A DNA stretch of 64,000 nucleotides, from the NCBI GenBank assembly GCA_026874595.1, contig CM049322.1, positions 29,389,340 to 29,453,339 of the forward strand. The letters are read 5' to 3'. Below, piece by piece: positions 13,801-27,230 of the stretch. The notes under the pieces are model-generated. The model saw only the letters and a list, made by a program, of their open reading frames with translations, had not been told where the DNA came from and did not search any database. Origin of the DNA: Sipunculus nudus (taxonomy: Eukaryota > Annelida > Sipuncula > Golfingiida > Sipunculidae). The position numbers and the translations under genes were made by a program. Positions within the stretch are counted from its first letter, which is position 1, and every line of letters begins with the position of its first letter.

Positions 13801-16800
13801 GTTAGCAAATTGCTACTTTGAGCAAATTGGTACTTTGACAGCCAGGCCCCCTCTCCCCTGGTCTCCCAGCTCGCAAATTGCTAGCAATTTGTAGATACCC
13901 CCGGCCAATTTTTTTTTTTCAGGTAAATCCATAAATTGCTAGCAAATTGCTACTTTTACAACCAGGCCCCCTCTCTCCTGGGCGCCCACGTCGCAAATTG
14001 CTAGCAATTTGCGGATACCCCCTGGCCAATTTTTTTTTCTGGTAAATCCGCAAATTGCTAGCAAATTGCTAATTTGACAGCCAGGCCTCTCTCCTTGTCG
14101 CTCAGGTCGCAAATTGCTAGCAATTTGCGGATACCCCCTGGCTATTTTTTTTTCTGGTAAATCCGCAAATTGCTAGCAAATTGCTACTTTGACAGCCAGG
14201 CCTCTCTCCTTGTCGCTCAGGTCACAAATTGCTAGCAATTTGCGGATACCCCCCGGCCAATTTTTTTTTTTTTCAGGTAAATCCGCAAATTGCTAGCAAA
14301 TTGCTACTTTGACAACCAGACCCCTCTCTCCAGGGCGCCCAGGTCGGAAATTGCTAGCAATTTGCGGATACCCCCTGGCCAATTTTTTTTTCTGGTAAAT
14401 CCGCAAATTGTTAGCAAATTGCTACTTTGACAGCCAGGCCCCTCTCCTTGTCGCTCAGGTCGCAAATTGCTAGCAATTTGCAGATACCCCCCTGGCCAAT
14501 TTTTTTTTTTCTGGTAAATCCGCAAATTGCTAGCAAATTGCTACTTTGACAACCAGGCCCCCTCTCTCCTGGTCGCTCAGGTCGCAAATTGCTAGCAATT
14601 CGCGGATACCCCCCTGGCCAATTTTTTTTTCTGTAAATCCGCAAATTGCTAGCAAATTGCTACTTTGACAACCAGGCCCCCCCTTTCCTGGTCGCTCAGG
14701 TCGCAAATTTCTAGCAATTTGCGGATACCACCCGGCCAATTTTTTTTTTCTGGTAAATCCGCATATTGTTAGCAAATTGCTACTTTGAGCAAATTGGTAC
14801 TTTGACAGCCAGGCCCCCTCTCCCCTGATCTCCCAGCTCGCAAATTGCTAGCAATTTGTAGATACCCCCCGGCCAATTTTCTTTTTCAGGTAAATCCATA
14901 AATTGCTAGCAAATTGCTACTTTTACAACCAGGCCCCCTCTCTCCTGGGCGCCCACGTCGCAAACTGCTAGCAATTTGCCGATACCCCCCGGCCAATTTT
15001 TTTTTTTCTGGTAAATCCGCAAATTGCTATCAAATTGCTACTTTGACAGCCAGGCCTCTCTCCTTGTCGCTCAGGTCACAAATTGCTAGCAATTTGCGGA
15101 TACCCCCCGGCCAATTTTTTTCCCTGGTAAATCCGCAAATTGCTAGCAAATTGCTACTTTGACAACCAGGCCCCTTCTCTCCTGGTCGTTGAGGTCGCAA
15201 ATTGCTAGCAATTTGCAGATACCCCCGGCCAATTTTTTTTTTTTCAGGTAAATCCGCAAATTGCTAACAAATTGCTACTTTGACAACCAGACCCCTCTCT
15301 CCTGGGCGCCCAGGTCGGAAATTGCTAGCAATTTGCGGATACCCCCTGGCCAATTTTTTTTTCTGGTAAATCCGCAAATTGCTAGCAAATTGCTACTTTG
15401 ACAGCCAGGCCTCTCTCCTTGTCGCTCAGGTCGCAAATTGCTAGCAATTTGCAGATACCCCCCGGCCAATTTTTTTTTTTCTGGTAAATCCGCAAATTGC
15501 TAGCAAATTGCTACTTTGACAGCCAGGCCTCTCTCCTTGTCGCTCAGGTCACAAATTGCTAGCAATTTGCGGATACCCCCCGGCCAATTTTTTTTTTTTC
15601 AGGTAAATCCGCAAATTGCTATCAAATTGCTACTTTGACAGCCAGGCCCCTTCTCTCCTGGTCGATTAGGTTGCAAATTGCTAGCAATTTGCAGATACCC
15701 CCCGGCCAATTTTTTTTCCTGGTAAATCCGCAAATTGCTAGCAAATTGCTACTTTGACAACCAGGCCCCTTCTCTCCTGGGCGCCCACGTCGCAAATTGC
15801 TAGCAATTTGCAGATACCCACGGCCAATTTTTTTTTTTTTCAGGTAAATCCGCAAATTGCTAGCAAATTGCTACTTTGACAGCCAGGCCCCTTCTCTCCT
15901 GGTCGATTAGGTTGCAAATTGCTAGCAATTTGGAGATACCCCCCGGCCAATTTTTTTCCCTGGTAAATCCGCAAATTGCTAGCAAATTGCTACTTTGACA
16001 ACCAGGCCCCTTCTCTCCTGGTCGTTGAGGTCGCAAATTGCTAGCAATTTGCAGATACCCCCGGCCAATTTTTTTTTTTCAGGTAAATCCGCAAATTGCT
16101 AACAAATTGCTACTTTGACAACCAGACCCCTCTCTCCTGGGCGCCCAGGTCGGAAATTGCTAGCAATTTGCGGATACCCCCTGGCCAATTTTTTTTTCTG
16201 GTGAATCCGAAAAAATTGCTAGCAAATTGCTACTTTGACAGCCAGGCCTCTCTCCTTGTCGCTGAGGTCGCAAATTGCTAGCAATTTGCAGATACCCCCC
16301 GGCCAATTTTTTTTTTTTCTGGTAAATCCGCAAATTGCTAGCAAATTGCTACTTTGACAACAAGGCCCCCTCTCTCCTGGTCTCCCAGGTCGCAAATTGC
16401 TGGCAATTTGCCGATACCCCCTGGCCAAATTTTTTTTTTCTGGTAAATCCGCAAATAGCTAGCAAATTGCTACTTTGACAGCCAGGCCTCTCTCCTTGTC
16501 GCTCAGGTCGCAAATTGCTAGCAATTCGCGGATACCCCCCGGCCAATTTTTTTTTTCAGGTAAATCCGCAAATTGCTAGCAAATTGCTACTTTGACAACC
16601 AGGCCCCCTCTCTCCTGGGCGCCCACGTCGCAAATTGCTAGCAATTTGCGGATACCCCCTGGCCAATTTTTTTTCTGGTAAATCCGCAAATTGCTAGCAA
16701 ATTGCTACTTTGACAGCCAGGCCTCTCTCCTTGTCGCTCAGGTCACAAATTGCTAGCAATTTGCGGATACCCCCCGGCCAATTTTTTTTTTCAGGTAAAT

Positions 16801-19800
16801 CCGCAAATTGCTAGCAAATTGCTACTTTGACAACCAGGCCCCTTCTCTCCTCGTCGTTTAGGTTGCAAATTGCTAACAATTTGCAGATACCCCCCGGCCA
16901 ATTTTTTTCCCTGGTAAATCCGCAAATTGCTAGCAAATTGCTACTTTGACAACCAGGCCCCTTCTCTCCTGGTCGTTTAGGTCGCAAATTGCTAGCAATT
17001 TGCGGATACCCCCCGGCCAATTTTTTTTTTTTTTCAGGTAAATCCGCAAATTGCTAGTAAATTGCTACTTTGACAACCGTGCCCCCTCTCTCCTGGGCGC
17101 CCAGGTCGCAAATTGCTAGCAATTTGCGGATACCCCCTGGCCAATTATTTTTTCTGGTAAATCCGCAAATTGCTAGCAAATTGCTACTTTGACAGCCAGG
17201 CCTCTCTCCTTGTCGCTCAGGTCGCAAATTGCTAGCAATTTGCGGATACCCCTTTTGCCAATTCTTTTTCAGGTAAATCCGCAAATTGCTAGCAAATTGC
17301 TACTTTGACAACCAGGCCCCCTCTCTCCTGGTCGCTCAGGTCGCAAATTTCTAGCAATTTGCGGATACCACCCGGCCAATTTTTTTTTCTGGTAAATCCG
17401 CATATTGTTAGCAAATTGCTACTTTGAGCAAATTGGTACTTTGACAGCCAGCCCCCTCTCCCCTGGTCTCCCAGCTCGCAAATTGCTAGCAATTTGTAGA
17501 TACCCCTGGCCAATTTTTTTTTCAGGTAAATCCATAATTTGCTAGCAATTTGCGGATACCCCCTGGCCAATTTTTTTTTCTGGTAAATCCGCAAATTGCT
17601 AGCAAATTGCTACTTTGACAGCCAGGGCTCTCTCCTTGTCGCTCAGGTTGCAAATTGCTAGCAATTTGCAGATACCCCCCTGGCCAATTTTTTTTTTCTG
17701 GTAAATCCGCAAATTGCTAGCAAATTGCTACTTTGACAACCAGGCCCCCTCTCTCCTGGTCGCTCAGGTCGCAAATTGCTAGCAATTCGCGGATACCCCC
17801 CGGCCAATTTTTTTTTTTTCTGGTAAATCCGCAAATTGCTAGCAAATTGCTACTTTGACAACCAGGCCCCCTCTCTCCTGGTCTCCCAGGTCGCAAATTG
17901 CTGGCAATTTGCCGATACCCCCCGGCCAATTTTTTTTTTTTTCTGGTAAATCCGCAAATTGCTAGCAAATTGCTACTTTGACAGCCAGGCCTCTCTCCAT
18001 GTCGCTCAGGTCGCAAATTGCTAGCAATTTGCGGATACCCCCCGGCGAATTTTTTTTTTTTCAGGTAAATCCGCAAATTGCTAGCAAATTGCTACTTTGA
18101 CAACCAGGCCCCCTCTCTCCTGGGCGCCCACGTCGCAAATTGCTAGCAATTTGCGGATACCCCCTGGCCAATTTTTTTTTTTCTGGTAAATCCGCAAATT
18201 GCTAGCAAATTGCTACTTTGACAGCCAGGCCTCTCTCCTTGTCGCTCAGGTCACAAATTGCTAGCAATTTGCGGATACCCCCCGGCCAATTTTTTTTTTT
18301 ATTTCAGGTAAATCCGCAAATTGCTAGCAAATTGCTACTTTGACAACCAGGCCCCTTCTCTCCTGGTCGTTTAGGTTGCAAATTGCTAGCAATTTGCAGA
18401 TACCCCCCGGCCAATTTTTTTCCCTGGTAAATCCGCAAATTGCTAGCAAATTGCTACTTTGACAACCAGGCCCCTTCTCTCCTAATCGTTTAGGTCGCAA
18501 ATTGCTAGCAATTTGCGGATATCCCCCGGCCAATTTTTTTTTTCAGGTAAATCCGCAAATTGCTAGCAAATTGCCACTTTGACAACCGTGCCCCCTCTCT
18601 CCTGGGCGCCCAGGTCGCAAATTGCTAGCAATTTGCGGATACCCCCTGGCCAATTATTTTTTCTGGTAAATCCGCAAATTGCTAGCAAATTGCTACTTTG
18701 ACAGCCAGGCCTCTCTCCTTGTCGCTCAGGTCGCAAATTGCTAGCAATTTGCGGATACCCCCTGGCTTTTTTTTTTTCTGGTAAATCCGCAAATTGCTAG
18801 CAAATTGCTACTTTGACAGCCAGGCCTCTCTCCTTGTCGCTCAGGTCACAAATTGCTAGCAATTTGCGGATACCCCCCGGCCAATTTTTTTTTTTTCAGG
18901 TAAATCCGCAAATTGCTAGCAAATTGCTACTTTGACAGCCAGGCCCCTTCTCTCCTGGTCGATTAGGTTGCAAATTGCTAGCAATTTGCAGATACCCCCC
19001 GGCCAATTTTTTTTCCTGGTAAATCCGCAAATTGTTAGCAAATTGCTACTTTGAGCAAATTGGTACTTTGACAGCCAGGCCCCCTCTCCCCTTGTCTCCC
19101 AGCTCGCAAATTGCTAGCAATTTGTAGATACCCCCCGGCCAATTTTTTTTTTTTCAGGTAAATCCATAAATTGCTAGCAAATTGCTACTTTTACAACCAG
19201 GCCCCCTCTCTCCTGGGCGCCCACGTCGCAAATTGCTAGCAATTTGCGGATACCCCCTGGCCAATTTTTTTTTTCTGGTAAATCCGCAAATTGCTAGCAA
19301 ATTGCTACTTTGACAGCCAGGCCTCTCTCCTTGTCGCTCAGGTCGCAAATTGCTAGCAATTTGCGGATACCCCCTGGCTATTTTTTTTTTTCTGGTAAAT
19401 CCGCAAATTGCTAGCAAATTGCTACTTTGACAGCCAGGCCTCTCTCCTTGTCGCTCAGGTCACAAATTGCTAGCAATTTGCGGATACCCCCCGGCCAATT
19501 TTTTTTTTTTTCTGGTAAATCCCCAAATTGCTAGCAAATTGCTACTTTGACAACCAGGCCCCTTCTCTCCTGGTCGTTTAGGTCGCAAATTGCTAGCAAT
19601 TTGCAGATACCCCCGGCCAATTTTTTTTTTTTTCAGGTAAATCCGCAAATTGCTAGCAAATTGCTACTTTGACAACCAGACCCCTCTCTCCAGGGCGCCC
19701 AGGTCGGAAATTGCTAGCAATTTGCGGATACCCCCTGGCCAATTTTTTTTTCTGGTAAATCCGCAAATTGTTAGCAAATTGCTACTTTGACAGCCAGGCC

Positions 19801-20870
19801 TCTCTCCTTGTCGCTCAGGTCGCAAATTGCTAGCAATTTGCAGATACCCCCCTGGCCAATTTTTTTTTTCTGGTAAATCCGCAAATTGCTAGCAAATTGC
19901 TACTTTGACAACCAGGCCCCCTCTCTCCTGGTCGCTCAGGTCGCAAATTGCTAGCAATTCGCGGATACCCCCCTGGCCAATTTTTTTTTCTGTAAATCCG
20001 CAAATTGCTAGCAAATTGCTACTTTGACAACCAGGCCCCCCCCTTTCCTGGTCGCTCAGGTCGCAAATTTCTAGCAATTTGCGGATACCACCCGGCCAAT
20101 TTTTTTTTTTCTGGTAAATCCGCATATTGTTAGCAAATTGCTACTTTGAGCAAATTGGTACTTTGACAGCCAGGCCCCCTCTCCCCTGGTCTCCCAGCTC
20201 GCAAATTGCTAGCAATTTGTAGATACCCCCCGGCCAATTTTCTTTTTCAGGTAAATCCATAAATTGCTAGCAAATTGCTACTTTTACAACCAGGCCCCCT
20301 CTCTCCTGGGCGCCCACGTCGCAAATTGCTAGCAATTTGCGGATACCCCCTGGCCAATTTTTTTTTTCTGGTAAATCCGCAAATTGCTAGCAAATTGCTA
20401 CTTTGACAGCCAGGCCTCTCTCCTTGTCGCTCAGGTCGCAAATTGCTAGCAATTTGCAGATACCCCCCGGCCAATTTTTTTTTTTCTGGTAAATCCGCAA
20501 ATTGCTAGCAAATTGCTACTTTGACAGCCAGGCCTCTCTCCTTGTCGCTCAGGTCATAAATTGCTAGCAATTTGCGGATACCCCCCGGCCAATTTTTTTT
20601 TTTTTCAGGTAAATCCGCAAATTGCTAGCAAATTGCTACTTTGACAGCCAGGCCCCTTCTCTCCTGGTCGATTAGGTTGCAAATTGCTAGCAATTTGCAG
20701 ATACCCCCCGGCCAATTTTTTTTCCTGGTAAATCCGCAAATTGCTAGCAAATTGCTACTTTGACAACCAGGCCCCTTCTCTCCTGGTCGTTTAGGTCGCA
20801 AATTGCTAGCAATTTGCAGATACCCACGGCCAATTTTTTTTTTTTCAGGTAAATCCGCAAATTGCTAGCA
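13800..20870. repeat. Higher-order block S, first copy
   Basis: This stretch is marked by monomers with a 17-bp internal duplication (CTACTTTGAGCAAATTGGTA) and by GTAAATCCATAAATTGC variants. Parts are repeated within it: the 15.2-17.3 kb part resembles block R. The segment at 18.5-20.9 kb matches 42.2-44.5 kb at an offset of about 23.65 kb. Confidence 0.65.
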
Positions 20871-23800
20871 AATTGCTACTTTGACAACCAGACCCCTCTC
20901 TCCTGGGCGCCCAGGTCGGAAATTGCTAGCAATTTGCGGATACCCCCTGGCCAATTTTTTTTTCTGGTAAATCCGCAAATTGTTAGCAAATTGCTACTTT
21001 GACAGCCAGGCCTCTCTCCTTGTCGCTCAGGTCGCAAATTGCTAGCAATTCGCGGATACCCCCCGGCCAATTTTTTTTTTTTTCTGGTAAATCCGCAAAT
21101 TGCTAGCAAATTGCTACTTTGACAACCAGGCCCCCTCTCTCCTGGTCGCTCAGGTCGCAAATTGCTAGCAATTCGCGGATACCCCCCGGCCAATTTTTTT
21201 TTTTTTCTGGTAAATCCGCAAATTGCTAGCAAATTGCTACTTTGACAACCAGGCCCCCTCTCTCCTGGTCTCCCAGGTCGCAAATTGCTGGCAATTTGCC
21301 GATACCCCCTGGCCAAATTTTTTTTTTTCTGGTAAATCCGCAAATTGCTAGCAAATTGCTACTTTGAAAGCCTGGCCTCTCTCCTTGTCGCTCAGGTCGC
21401 AAATTGCTAGCAATTTGCGGATACCCCCCGGCCAATTTTTTTTTTCAGGTAAATCCGCAAATTGCTAGCAAATTGCTACTTTGACAACCAGGCCCCATCT
21501 CTCCTGGGCGCCCACGTCGCAAATTGCTAGCAATTTGCGGATAACCCCTGGCCAATTTTTTTTTCTGGTAAATCCGCAAATTGCTAGCAAATTGCTACTT
21601 TGACAGCCAGGCCCCCTCTCTCCTCGTCGCTTAGGTCACAAATTGCTAGCAATTTGCGGATACCCCCCGGCCAATTTTTTTTTTTCAGGTAAATCCGCAA
21701 ATTGCTAGCAAATTGCTACTTTGACAACCAGGCCCCTTCTCTCCTGGTCGTTTAGGTTGCAAATTGCTAGCAATTTGCAGATACCCCCCGGCCAATTTTT
21801 TTCCCTGGTAAATCCGCAAATTGCTAGCAAATTACTACTTTGACAACCAGGCCCCTTCTCTCCTGGTCGTTTAGGTCGCAAATTGCTAGCAATTTGCGGA
21901 TACCCCCCGGCCAATTTTTTTTTCAGGTAAATCCGCAAATTACTAGCAAATTGCTACTTTGACAACCGTGCCCCCTCTCTCCTGGGCGCCCAGGTCGCAA
22001 ATTGCTAGCAATTTGCGGATACCCCCTGGCCAATTATTTTTTCTGGTAAATCCGCAAATTGCTAGCAAATTGCTACTTTGACAGCCAGGCCTCTCTTCTT
22101 GTCGCTCCGGTCGCAAATTGCTATCAATTTGCGGATACCCCCCTGGCCAATTTTTTTTTCTGGTAAATCCGCAAATTGCTAGCAAATTGCTACTTTGACA
22201 ACCAGGCCCCCTCTCTCCTGGTCGCTTAGGTCGCAAATTTCTAGCAATTTGCGGATACCACCCGGCCAATTATTTTTTTGGGTAAATCCGCATATTGTTA
22301 GCAAATTGCTACTTTGAGGAAATTGGTACTTTGACAGCCAGGCCCCCTCTCCCCTGGTCTCCCAGCTCGCAAATTGCTAGCAATTTGTAGATACCCCCCG
22401 GCCATTTTTTTTTTTCAGGTAAATCCATAAATTGCTAGCAAATTGCTACTTTGACAACCAGGCCCCCTCTCTCCTGGGCGCCCAGGTCGCAAATTGCTAG
22501 CAATTTGCGGATACCCCCTGGCCAATTTTTTTTTCTGGTAAATCCGCAAATTGCTAGCAAATTGCTACTTTGACAGCCAGGCCTCTCTCCTTGTCGCTCA
22601 GGTCGCAAATTGCTAGCAATTTGCGTATACCCCCTGGCTATTTTTTTTTTTTCTGGTAAATCCGCAAATTGCTAGCAAATTGCTACTTTGACAGCCAGGC
22701 CTCTCTCCTTGTCGCTCAGGTCACAAATTGCTAGCAATTTGCGGATACCCCCCGGCCAATTTTTTTTTTCAGGTAAATCCGCAAATTGCTAGCAAATTGC
22801 TACTTTGACAACCAGGCCCCTTCTCTCCTGGTCGATTAGGTTGCAAATTGCTAGCAATTTGCAGATACCCCCCGGCCAATTTTTTTTCCTGGTAAATCCG
22901 CAAATTGCTAGCAAATTGCTACTTTGACAACCAGGCCCCTTCTCTCCTGGTCGTTTAGGTCGCAAATTGCTAGCAATTTGCAGATACCCCCGGCCAATTT
23001 TTTTTTTTCTGGTAAATCCGCAAATTGCTAGCAAATTGCTACTTTGACAACCAGACCCCTCTCTCCTGGGCGCCCAGGTCGGAAATTGCTAGCAATTTGC
23101 GGATACCCCCTGGGCAATTTTTTTTTTCTGGTTAATCCGCAAATTGTTAGCAAATTGCTACTTCGATAGCCAGGCCTCTCTCCTTGTCGCTCAGGTCGCA
23201 AATTGCTAGCAATTTGCAGATACCCCCCTGGCCAATTTTTTTTTTCTGGTAAATCCGCAAATTGTTAGCAAATTGCTACTTTGACAGCCAGGCCTCTCTC
23301 CTGGTCGCTCAGGTCGCAAATTGCTAGCAATTCGCGGATACCCCCCGGCCAATTTTTTTTTTTTTCTGGTAAATCCGCAAATTGCTAGCAAATTGCTACT
23401 TTGACAACCAGGCCCCCTCTCTCCTGGGCGCCCACGTCGCAAATTGCTAGCAATTCGCGGATACCCCCCGGCCAATTTTTTTTTTTTCTGGTAAATCCGC
23501 AAATTGCTAGCAAATTGCTACTTTGACAACCAGGCCCCTTCTCTCCTGGTCTCCCAGGTCGCAAATTGCTAGCAATTTGCCGATACCCCCCGGCCAATTT
23601 TTTTCCCTGGTAAATCCGCAAATTGCTAGCAAATTGCAACTATGACAACCAGGCCCCTTCTCTCCTGGTCGTTTAGGTCGCAAATTGCTAGCAATTTGCG
23701 GATACCCCCCGGCCAATTTTTTTTTCAGGTAAATCCGCAAATTGCTAGCAAATTGCAACTTTGACAACCGTGCCCCCTCTCTCCTGGGCGCCCAGGTCGC

Positions 23801-26800
23801 AAATTGCTAGCAATTTGCGGATACCCCCCTGGCCAATTTTTTTTTCTGGTAAATCCGCAAATTGCTAGCAAATTGCTACTTTGACAGCCAGGCCCCTTCT
23901 CTCCTGGTCGATTAGGTTGCAAATTGCTAGCAATTTGCAGATACCCCCCGGCCAATTTTTTTCTCTGGTAAATCCGCAAATTGCTAGCAAATTGCTACTT
24001 TGACAACCAGGCCCCCTCTCCCCTGGTCTCCCAGCTCGCAAATTGCTAGCAATTTGTAGATACCCCCCGGCCAATTTTTTTTTTTTTTCAGGTAAATCCG
24101 CAAATTGCTAGCAAATTGCTACTTTGACAACCAGGCCCCCTCTCTCCTGGGCGCCCAGGTCGCAAATTGCTAGCAATTTGCGGATACCCCCTGGCCAATA
24201 TTTTTTTTTCTGGTAAATCCGCAAATTGCTAGCAAATTGCTACTTTGACAGCCAGGCCTCTCTCCTTGTCGCTGAGGTCGCAAATTGCTAGCAATTCGCG
24301 GATACCCCCCGGCCAATTTTTTTTTTTTTCTGGTAAATCCCCAAATTGCTAGCAAATTGCTACTTTGACAACCAGGCCCCCTCTCTCCTGGTCTCCCAGG
24401 TCGCAAATTGCTGGCAATTTGCCGATACCCCCTGGCCAAATTTTTTTTTTTTTTCTGGTAAATCTGCACATTGCTAGCAAATTGCTACTTTGACAACCAG
24501 GCCCCCTCTCTCCTGGTCGCTCTGGTCGCTAATTTCTAGCAATTTGCGGATACCACCCGGCCAATTTTTTTTACTTGTAAATCCTCATATTGCTAGCAAA
24601 TTGCTACTTTGAGCAAATTGCTACTTTGACAGCCAGGCCCCCTCTCCCCTGGTCTCCCAGCTCGCAAATTGCTAGCAATTTGTAGATATCCCCCGGCCAT
24701 TTTTTTTTTTTTCTGGTAAATCCGCAAATTGCTAGCAAACTGCTACTTTGACAACCAGGCCCCCTCTCTCCTGGGCGCCAAGGTCGCAAATTGCTAGCAA
24801 TTTGCGGATACCCCCCTGGCCAATTTTTTTTTTCTGGCAAATCCGCAAATTGCTAGCAAATTGCTACTTTGACAACCAGGCCCCCTCTCTCCTGGGCGCC
24901 CAGGTCGCAAATTGCTAGCAATTTGCGGATACCCCCTGGCCAATTTTTTTTTCTGGTAAATCCGCAAATTGCTAGCAAATTGCTACTTTGACAGCCAGGC
25001 CTCTCTCCTTGTCGCTCAGGTCGCAAATTGCTAGCAATTTGCGTATACCCCCTGGCTATTTTTTTTTTTTCTGGTAAATCCGCAAATTGCTAGCAAATTG
25101 CTACTTTGACAGCCAGGCCTCTCTCCTTGTCGCTCAGGTCACAAATTGCTAGCAATTTGCGGATACCCCCCGGCCAATTTTTTTTTTCAGGTAAATCCGC
25201 AAATTGCTAGCAAATTGCTACTTTGACAACCAGGCCCCTTCTCTCCTGGTCGATTAGGTTGCAAATTGCTAGCAATTTGCAGATACCCCCCGGCCAATTT
25301 TTTTTCCTGGTAAATCCGCAAATTGCTAGCAAATTGCTACTTTGACAACCAGGCCCCTTCTCTCCTGGTCGTTTAGGTCGCAAATTGCTAGCAATTTGCA
25401 GATACCCCCGGCCAATTTTTTTTTTTCTGGTAAATCCGCAAATTGCTAGCAAATTGCTACTTTGACAACCAGACCCCTCTCTCCTGGGCGCCCAGGTCGG
25501 AAATTGCTAGCAATTTGCGGATACCCCCTGGGCAATTTTTTTTTTCTGGTTAATCCGCAAATTGTTAGCAAATTGCTACTTCGATAGCCAGGCCTCTCTC
25601 CTTGTCGCTCAGGTCGCAAATTGCTAGCAATTTGCAGATACCCCCCTGGCCAATTTTTTTTTTCTGGTAAATCCGCAAATTGTTAGCAAATTGCTACTTT
25701 GACAGCCAGGCCTCTCTCCTGGTCGCTCAGGTCGCAAATTGCTAGCAATTCGCGGATACCCCCCGGCCAATTTTTTTTTTTTTCTGGTAAATCCGCAAAT
25801 TGCTAGCAAATTGCTACTTTGACAACCAGGCCCCCTCTCTCCTGGGCGCCCACGTCGCAAATTGCTAGCAATTCGCGGATACCCCCCGGCCAATTTTTTT
25901 TTTTTTCTGGTAAATCCGCAAATTGCTAGCAAATTGCTACTTTGACAACCAGGCCCCTTCTCTCCTGGTCTCCCAGGTCGCAAATTGCTAGCAATTTGCC
26001 GATACCCCCCGGCCAATTTTTTTCCCTGGTAAATCCGCAAATTGCTAGCAAATTGCAACTATGACAACCAGGCCCCTTCTCTCCTGGTCGTTTAGGTCGC
26101 AAATTGCTAGCAATTTGCGGATACCCCCCGGCCAATTTTTTTTTCAGGTAAATCCGCAAATTGCTAGCAAATTGCAACTTTGACAACCGTGCCCCCTCTC
26201 TCCTGGGCGCCCAGGTCGCAAATTGCTAGCAATTTGCGGATACCCCCCTGGCCAATTTTTTTTTCTGGTAAATCCGCAAATTGCTAGCAAATTGCTACTT
26301 TGACAGCCAGGCCCCTTCTCTCCTGGTCGATTAGGTTGCAAATTGCTAGCAATTTGCAGATACCCCCCGGCCAATTTTTTTCTCTGGTAAATCCGCAAAT
26401 TGCTAGCAAATTGCTACTTTGACAACCAGGCCCCCTCTCCCCTGGTCTCCCAGCTCGCAAATTGCTAGCAATTTGTAGATACCCCCCGGCCAATTTTTTT
26501 TTTTTTTCAGGTAAATCCGCAAATTGCTAGCAAATTGCTACTTTGACAACCAGGCCCCCTCTCTCCTGGGCGCCCAGGTCGCAAATTGCTAGCAATTTGC
26601 GGATACCCCCTGGCCAATATTTTTTTTTCTGGTAAATCCGCAAATTGCTAGCAAATTGCTACTTTGACAGCCAGGCCTCTCTCCTTGTCGCTCAGGTCGC
26701 AAATTGCTAGCAATTCGCGGATACCCCCCGGCCAATTTTTTTTTTTTTCTGGTAAATCCCCAAATTGCTAGCAAATTGCTACTTTGACAACCAGGCCCCC

Positions 26801-27230
26801 TCTCTCCTGGTCTCCCAGGTCGCAAATTGCTGGCAATTTGCCGATACCCCCTGGCCAAATTTTTTTTTTTTTTCTGGTAAATCTGCACATTGCTAGCAAA
26901 TTGCTACTTTGACAACCAGGCCCCCTCTCTCCTGGTCGCTCAGGTCGCTAATTTCTAGCAATTTGCGGATACCACCCGGCCAATTTTTTTTACTTGTAAA
27001 TCCTCATATTGCTAGCAAATTGCTACTTTGAGCAAATTGCTACTTTGACAGCCAGGCCCCCTCTCCCCTGGTCTCCCAGCTCGCAAATTGCTAGCAATTT
27101 GCAGATACCCCCCGGCCAATTTTTTTTCCTGGTAAATCCGCAAATTGCTAGCAAATTGCTACTTTGACAACCAGGCCCCTTCTCTCCTGGTCGTTTAGGT
27201 CGCAAATTGCTAGCAATTTGCAGATACCCA
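20870..27230. repeat. Composite higher-order block Q-P-P, first copy
   Basis: The Q part (about 20,870-22,440) is followed by two P units starting near 22,453 and 24,871, 2,418 bp (20 monomers) apart. Rare variants such as AATTGCAACTATGAC (near 23,635 and 26,054) and CTACTTCGATAGCC (near 23,160 and 25,578) recur at that spacing. The second P unit ends differently near 27,070, where it joins another Q string. Confidence 0.85.

Noticed and set aside
14914-16281. Two plus-strand open frames in the satellite (14,914-15,162 and 16,096-16,281)
   Set aside because: Also satellite translation; unique only because of local point changes.
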